The notes beneath the pieces are model-generated. The model was not told the origin of the DNA and ran no database searches. It was given only the letters and a program-made list of their open reading frames with translations. A program made the position numbers and the translations under genes. Positions 58,201 through 64,000 of a DNA stretch of 64,000 nucleotides are shown one piece after another. The DNA comes from Sabellastarte sp. h YS-2021 (lineage: Eukaryota; Annelida; Polychaeta; Sabellida; Sabellidae), in NCBI GenBank assembly GCA_964017235.1, contig OZ024935.1, forward strand, positions 92,069,207-92,133,206, given 5' to 3'. Position 1 is the first letter of the stretch. Every line of letters starts with the position of its first letter.

Positions 58201-59520
58201 CACGGTATATAGTATATCTATGCATAGTTTCAACAAGACTGTGACCACCAATATTAATTAAATGGCATTGTCTGATGTATGGTCCTTCATCATAATCCAG
58301 AAATATGAAACAAACCCCACACTGCAACATTCTTTTATATATTTATCTTTTGAACACGCACTGAATCTGCCTTTTGATACATTACTTCACCACCACGCGT
58401 TTTTCTTTCTGGCACAGAGGTTTCAAAATATAGTCAAACTATTGTATAATATTTATTAACCACCAATGTCTGTGGCTTTTAATTCTTTCTAATTCTTTCT
58501 GTACCTGATCTGTAAAATTCCATCTCAACAACAAAGCAAAACGCATCATTTAGCCATCTCAAACCCAAAGTACGAGACATCCATTTCACCATCTCAACCC
58601 CAAAGCAAAATACACACATTTCACCATTATTCACATTAAGGTGAAGGCCAAATCTCCCCACTCTTATTTTCATAATTCCTTTCAACCAACACTATAAAAC
58701 GACTACTCCCAGCATTTTACAACCAAATGGGAGGAGTTAAAGACACTTTCGATTTTAAACAATAAGAAATACATCACTTTCATTGATCTGAGCTCAGTAG
58801 TATGGAACAAAACCATTGCCATTTTCAAACATGTAAGAACACAAATATATCACTAGTTTTTATCCTTTCACTGCAAGGATAATACTTAGCTCCACTTTTT
58901 CATTCTTAACTTAGAATGCTGATGCAAATGATCACATTTTACCCGGAATTGTGTTAGAAAATACACCATGTATAATTGTATCATAACATTTTTATAGTCG
59001 AGTTTACATGTGCTACAATACATTTTACTCTTCGAAAGACTTTATAATAGAGCTGTCTGAGCTTATCCAGTAATCTCTTGTTGCACAGCTCAAAATGACT
59101 CAATTCGAATTATTTGTATTATCATCTGATCAGTTGGCTTCTGGCCTTTAGCTACAAGTACGTAACAAGTAGATTGTTATAACGATTTAGATTATTTTGC
59201 ATGGCCTTAAGTTTACAGTTATACCTTTACACCATTCATATCATCAATGTAGATGCTATCAAATGCTTTATATCTGTACTGTCACTTTCTAAGCCTCATC
59301 CCATATCTTAAACATGGATAACGACGAAGGTAAAATTATTTAAATACATACATATATATGTATATTCAATTTCACACTTGCTTAATCTAGATAAAATCAG
59401 GCTCCATATCAAAGAGAAAGGTAACAGCAATTCATTGCACTTAGGCTTCATTGTACAATTGTGTAACCATATCCAGTACTCTCGTGCCGCAAAGAAGACC
59501 AAAACAGACTTACCTTAAAG
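55300..59520. repeat. Degenerate tandem array related to the neighbouring terminal exon
   Basis: Blocks such as AAATACATCAC, CATTCTTAA, GTATAGCCACAC and GAGGCTTCAA-like sequence recur roughly every 100-250 bp throughout. Several (TATAGCCAC, AGAGGCTTC) correspond to parts of the exon at 59556-59746 (ATATGGCCACAC, TAGAGGCTTCAG). A long copy of that exon's 3' half lies at about 59040-59290. No frame stays open across units. Confidence 0.6.
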
Positions 59521-59555
59521 AACTATTTGTTATGTAACATGTAGATTTACTCATT

Positions 59556-59746
59556 TCATGTGGCCTTGCGTTTAAGGTCATATGTCATACTTGATACCAC
59601 GGCTTTCTTCATGGCAGATGCTGTCAAATGCTTCTTTCTCTTAACCCTTTTGCTTTTCATTACCGCATGAATCTTGTTCTTCAAATTACTTACATTTGTA
59701 TTTGCCATCATAGAGGCTTCAGAATATGGCCACACTTTTGGTATAA
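59556..59746 (-). CDS. Terminal exon of a minus-strand gene, possible BEN-domain C-terminus
   Basis: Acceptor tatattccag, then 62 codons to TGA (59556-59558). The product has an amphipathic segment (SNLKNKIHAVMKSKRVKRKK) and a very basic tail (MTYDLKRKA), suggesting nucleic-acid binding. Preceded by the VKPALDPDQ exon at 60504-60440, it vaguely follows the order of BEN domains (PaLDP ... a final K/R-rich helix). That exon ends in phase 0, while this one needs a phase 1 partner. Either an exon is missing or the locus is damaged. Confidence 0.45.
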
Positions 59747-60439
59747 CTGGAATATAAAAAATAGGAATAATCTAACTTTTACCAGGCTAAATAAGATAAG
59801 TTTACTGGGCACCTGCCTGCTGAGGCATCAATTATTAACTGACTGTACTAATCTAAAAATTATTTTCAAAGTGGAAGGACTCGAGTATTGTAAACACATC
59901 ACACTTTATTGTATTCAAATGTTCCAGAGCTAAAATACCGGGCTACTATTCAAATCAACTGTTCATGTTTGAGCCTGTTGGAAACTTTAAGCAACTCAGT
60001 GTGTGTGTCTGACCTCTCCAGTATGGGCATGATCCTATTCTATACGAAGTCAATACTTGCACTTCATTTATCCACAATGATGACTCTTAAAATTGGCTTC
60101 ACCTTAGCATCATTATTTCTCACCAAATACTTATGTAATCAATATATATGTAATAATTACATATACAAAAACATAGACTTGATCATGTGATAAATTTGAT
60201 GACCACGAAGCCACTGACGATCTCAAGGAGAAACAAATGGCTGACAGTGAAGTGGTTTACAGAAACAGATATATTATCTCATCTACTTGCATTAGTCTAT
60301 ATAGAAAGCTGTCAGTTAAGAAAAGTGAAAACAATTATATTTATTCGCATGTCCTTTGGACTATTGCTTTGTCGCCAACTTAAACTTTTGAAATATGTAC
60401 CACTATGGTAATTTCCCTATGTTAAAACCATAGACTCAC

Positions 60440-60504
60440 ATTACGTTCATGTGTCTGGTCTGGATCCAATGCTGGTTTCACCATGGTGGTAGTATTCTCT
60501 TCCT
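60440..60504 (-). CDS. Internal exon with VKPALDP motif
   Basis: 21 codons open between ttattttcag and AAT|GTGAGT, a strong donor. The motif MVKPALDPDQ resembles the conserved K-P-x-L-D-P of BEN domains. It needs an upstream phase 1 junction; the nearest upstream exon, 62010-61925, ends in phase 2. The other two frames contain stops. Confidence 0.4.
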
Positions 60505-60761
60505 CTGAAAATAATATTCTTTGGCTTAATATGCAGACATTTACTTTTAACAGAAATATACACATTGTATATTGCATTGGTTTTATCCACCAATCTTTCT
60601 ACACTAAACTACTCGCAGAAAATTAGACAAATGCAAATTATTGAGTCCATATTGTTTACATCTTTTACAAATTATTGCAGTAACTTTAACAATTTATGGA
60701 GTTCTCAACACACATTATAAAATGATAAAAATCAATACCTGTTGTTCATCTCCCCCCTCAC

Positions 60762-60859
60762 CTGTTCCTTAACACCACTGATGTTGTCCACTCAGCTTCT
60801 TTATACCATATGCATACCTTCCTTGCACAGCAAATGAAACCCTACTACCCCCATAGGCA
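60762..60859 (-). pseudogene. Degraded duplicate of exon 62850-62957
   Basis: Keeps the acceptor (attccag) and donor (ACAG|GTGAGG) and aligns with the intact exon over GTATGCATATGGTAT and AACATCAGT. Deletion of a few bases after GTAT introduces a stop in the homologous frame. Confidence 0.6.
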
Positions 60860-61395
60860 CTGGAATCAAAATGAACATTTAATTTAATAAATTCTGGCAC
60901 TACTGTTAACAGTTTAGATGACAATAGGAATGACCAGTGCAAGTATATTAGTATACTGGGCAGATTTTACTGTGTTTATCATGAAAGTTCTATAAATGCA
61001 CCATTTGACATGTTATTTAAGCTTTGGATCGGCCCTCTTAAAATTTTACCCCTTGCAAAATCACCCCAAATATTAAATAATTAGACAGAAATTTCACAAC
61101 ATTTCCAGTTATATTTGTCAAAATGTAATTCCCTTGTATCAGAGATAATTGGATGTTGTAATCATGTCTTTTCATGATGTCCTTTAAAAAGCAAACAGTA
61201 TTGAAGCCACTTTTTTTTCTAAACAAAATTGTCTGTAAAATATTATTATTCTACCAGTCTTTCATAATTCTTGGAATCTTTACTCAATATATCAAAAGCT
61301 TACAAATTTGAGGGTCAAAGCTAAATTGCTAAATTTTTCTTTGTCTTTGTGTACCAACACATTCAGGACGTTCCAGATTGACATTGTTTCCTTAC

Positions 61396-61467
61396 CACTC
61401 TGTAATATATCTCAATGACATGGTTACAAGGCATTGTGGGGAAGTGGTCAATTCAACACTCTCCAAC
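61396..61467 (-). pseudogene. 72-nt exon-like duplicate (B-type)
   Basis: Bounded by atttgaag and GTG|GTAAGG and aligned with 61925-62010 (GTAACCATGTCATTGAG against GTAACCATGTCATGCAG). In the frame homologous to that exon it contains TGA. Another frame happens to be open. Confidence 0.45.
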
Positions 61468-61654
61468 CTTCAAATAAAAAAAGTTCAAAGTAAATGGACC
61501 ATAACACAGCTTTAGAATAAATGTTTTGAGGTTAAATTTAAGCTGCATGTTAGATGTGTTCTAACAACATCTATGGGCACTTTATCAATAAAATCAACTG
61601 TTTTAATTTCCAATTTACATTCCAGTACTTAGAGTAATATGAGATAAGTCTTAC

Positions 61655-61684
61655 CCTTAAACTTTTCAGTGTTCTTAGGGTCAC
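61655..61684 (-). CDS. Candidate 30-nt microexon, copy 1
   Basis: taatccttaag acceptor, GTGACCCTAAGAACACTGAA start and AAGG|GTAAGA donor. It is phase 1 on both sides, so it can be included or skipped without a shift, and encodes DPKNTEKFK plus split codons. The paralogous copy at 63930-63959 keeps length, phase and splice sites. Confidence 0.4.
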
Positions 61685-61924
61685 CTTAAGGATTAAAACC
61701 AAAGCATGACAAGTGTAATAAATTTACCGATCTGGTGTAACATCTCATAGCATGGTGAAATTGTAGTCTGTTAATGTTGCAAATTCACTGACACTGTCAA
61801 ACCTTCAGATGTACCTGAACCAAAATACAAGAAAGAGTCCTGCTCTCAAACTATTTAGTGTTCAGCTATGCACTTGAGGTCACCTTAAGGGGAAGAACAG
61901 GCATGCCAATCTTATCAAACTTAC

Positions 61925-62010
61925 CAGTCTTTTTTGGAAAACATCTGCATGACATGGTTACTGTGCAGTCTGGCGAATTTCCTCCACTTGTTTGGCATTA
62001 ACTTTTCTCC
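61925..62010 (-). CDS. Internal exon of the minus-strand gene (B)
   Basis: 86 nt between tttgttgcag and GACTG|GTAAGT, open in the frame that follows the phase 0 end of exon 62850-62957. It encodes a basic segment ending NHVMQMFSKKD. A helix with (L/M)-x-x-(L/M)F-(S/T)-K-(E/K) is typical of the central BEN helix, but the match is weak. Confidence 0.4.
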
Positions 62011-62499
62011 CTGCAACAAAAGAGACTGGTAAATTTTAAAATATAGTGACAATAGGACAAAGTTTCCAGTTGAGGCTAAGGAAAATTGCTAAGAAACCTT
62101 GCAATGATTTTATTAGATTGTCAACAATTACGGTTCCATTTCGCTTTCAATTTAGAAAAATTGGCTTCTCTATAAGAGGCTACATTGTCAATGTAAAAAT
62201 CTATTACAGAGAACAAGCATATGCATATACTTTTAATAATATGTAAACATAGACTAGCTTTATCTCTTTACTATTGTTACAAGTGGGAAGCACTTTCAGT
62301 GAACCAGAATTTCTATGTAACAAGGGTCAGAGTCAAAGCGCAAGTCTAACTGGGCTTCGAATATTTACTTTTACCTCAAAATTAAATTCTTTCATTGGAG
62401 TCTGAACTTATGTGGCAACAGAATGCAGATGCTTCACACCATCAGGCTGTAAAATTCACTGCCATCTGCCATTTATCAGAGAACTATGGTCAAAATTCA

Positions 62500-62568
62500 G
62501 AGGTTTACATCCTGTTCAACTGCCAGATTCATATTGGGGGCAGGCCCTCAGCATTGCCACTTGTGGGA
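62500..62568 (-). repeat. tRNA-derived SINE, type C, truncated
   Basis: GGTTTACATCCTGTTCAACT and AGCATTGCCACTTGTGGGAG, the reverse body of type C; the head is lost. Confidence 0.6.
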
Positions 62569-62849
62569 GTATCTGAGTATCGCCACTTCTTGGAATATAT
62601 CAAGAGGTGAATTAAGAACGCACACAAAATATGAAGACAGAAAAGTTCTGGAATTTCTATAGCATACGGTGAAGGCCATCTATGTATCTTTCTACACAAA
62701 TATTCATAGAAAATTTGATAAAAGCAAATTACTGAATTCATATTGCTTAAATCTTTTACAAATTACTGTAGTAACTTTTTTATATTTTTACATGTATTAA
62801 AATTCAACACATATCAATACCTGGTATCCCTTTATCCCCTCAAATATAC

Positions 62850-62957
62850 CTGTTCCTTATTTTCACTGATGTTGGTCCACTCAACTTCTTTATTCGATAC
62901 CATATGCATGCCTTCTTTGCACGGCATCAAAGCCTTCAGTGCACTCCCTCCCAAAAC
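62850..62957 (-). CDS. Internal exon of the minus-strand gene (A)
   Basis: 108 nt, 36 codons, open throughout; acceptor ttccgctacag, donor GAACAG|GTATAT, phase 0 at both ends. Encodes LKALMPCKEGMHMVSNKEVE followed by an acidic Asn/Glu-rich end. BEN domains often begin with a short strand of this sort before the first helix. The other frames contain stops and the damaged copy at 60762-60859 confirms it is an ancestral exon. Confidence 0.5.
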
Positions 62958-63668
62958 CTGTAGCGGAAAAAAAGGAACACAAATCAATGTCTAAATTAAT
63001 AAATTCTGATATTATTAGTTATAACATAGATGACAGCAGGAATGACTAGTGCAAGTGCTTCAGTAAAGAGGGCAGCTTATAGAGTGTTTTATGGTAAAAG
63101 TTCAAGTAGTACACCATTTGACATGATATTTTAGCTTTGGGTTGGTGTGGCCTCTAGATCATATAATGGTAGGCCAGATCTTTGATTTTGGAGTTCTCAC
63201 TGGAGCTACATTTGACTGGTAGACGACATCCCAGACAGGAGAGCTTGACATAATTAGTTCTTTGACCAATCAGGCCCCAACAAATCGGACCACTAAAAAT
63301 TCAGAACCTGCAAAATCAGCCTCCAAATTAAAAAAAATTATTCAGGAATTTTACATTTTAAGTTACATTTGTCAAAAGTAATTATATATCAGCTATTTGA
63401 ATGCTGTAATCAGTTCCTTTTATCCTGTTCTTAAACAAGCAGACAGTACTGCAGCCACGTTTGTCTAAAAAAAATCCCTTGCACTTCTGCATTTTAAGTA
63501 CAAACGTGGAATATATTCAAATTTTACCAGTCCTTAATTATTCTTTAACCTTTTTACAGTATATTATAACCTTATAAATCTTATAAAATCAGTGTGAAAG
63601 CTGTAACAAATTTTCGTTTAATTTTGTATACACCAATACATTGTACCTATTTAACAAGGTTTCCCTAC

Positions 63669-63740
63669 CACTCATTAGATATATCTCAATGACATGGTGA
63701 GTAAGCCTTCAGGGGAAGCAGCCATTCGACACTCTCTGTC
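63669..63740 (-). pseudogene. 72-nt exon-like duplicate (B-type), broken in all frames
   Basis: Same boundaries as 61396-61467 (gatttgaag; GTG|GTAGGG) and the same length, but stops occur in all three frames. Confidence 0.45.
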
Positions 63741-63929
63741 CTTCAAATCCAAAACAAAGTTCAAAGTAAATAGACCATAACACAGTCTTTGAATAAAGAT
63801 TTCAAATTAAACTGCATATTATATGGATTCTAACAACTACTCTGGGCACAAAGAGAGGTTAATAATATTAACTACATTTATTTCCCCTTTACGCTCCAGT
63901 ACTTAGGAGTAATATCAGTTTAGTGTTAC

Positions 63930-63959
63930 CTTCAAACTTTTTAGTGTTCTTAGGGTCAC
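63930..63959 (-). CDS. Candidate 30-nt microexon, copy 2
   Basis: Acceptor attcttaag, donor GAAG|GTAACA, encodes DPKNTKKFE. It differs from copy 1 at a few positions, changing Glu to Lys and Lys to Glu without breaking the frame. Confidence 0.4.
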
Positions 63960-64000
63960 CTTAAGAATTAAAACCAAAGCACGACAACCGTAATAAATTT

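Larger units (their letters stand above)
60560..64000. repeat. Segmental tandem duplication, offset about 2.1-2.3 kb
   Basis: The block 60560-61740 is repeated as 62660-64000: TTTACAAATTA(T/C)TG(C/T)AGTAACTTT, the exon A pair, the ATCTCAATGACATGG exon pair and the TTCTTAGGGTCACCTTAAG microexon pair lie in the same order. Single-block echoes near 61840-62010 show a third partial copy. Confidence 0.85.

Overview
This is eukaryotic nuclear DNA: AT-rich, intron-rich and full of short repeats, with coding segments mostly 30-200 nt bounded by AG/GT splice signals. The lectin family present, the tRNA-derived and 5S-rRNA-derived SINEs, and the many MITEs and LINE fragments suggest a mollusc or a related marine invertebrate. 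I cannot name a species.

Left part (about 3-27 kb, plus strand). Two six-exon genes encode secreted proteins of 230 and 227 residues: signal peptide, acidic/coiled-coil stalk, a Lys-Arg site, a short Cys-rich module and a C-terminal H-type lectin domain. Intron phases are identical (0,2,1,1,1), and all six cysteines of the mature proteins can be paired between the two, so they are tandem paralogues. Introns and the intergenic gap are packed with SINEs, several with clean target-site duplications.

Middle (27-41 kb). First come LINE remnants with a 79-bp tandem array grown from a LINE 3' end. Then a 1.7-kb MITE-like element with TAA duplications carries a nested 5'-truncated LINE, followed by a perfect 48-bp hairpin and two degenerate short-period arrays. 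A three-exon gene for an 81-residue secreted peptide spans 36.5-40.5 kb.

Right part (41-64 kb). About 8.5 kb is an old, irregular, non-coding repeat array built around a hairpin-like motif, interrupted by a second copy of the TAA-flanked MITE. On the minus strand lie four phase-1 exons of an unrecognised protein (53.4-54.6 kb) and a retroelement gag-like fragment (54.8-55.3 kb). Beyond these is a cluster of duplicated exons from another minus-strand gene (59.5-64 kb, running off the window). Its C-terminal part faintly resembles a BEN domain, but its exon phases do not all join, so it is incomplete or decaying.

No functional tRNA, rRNA or CRISPR locus was found. tRNA-like and 5S-like stretches are SINE heads. 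All exon joins are inferred by eye from splice signals and phase and have no transcript support.
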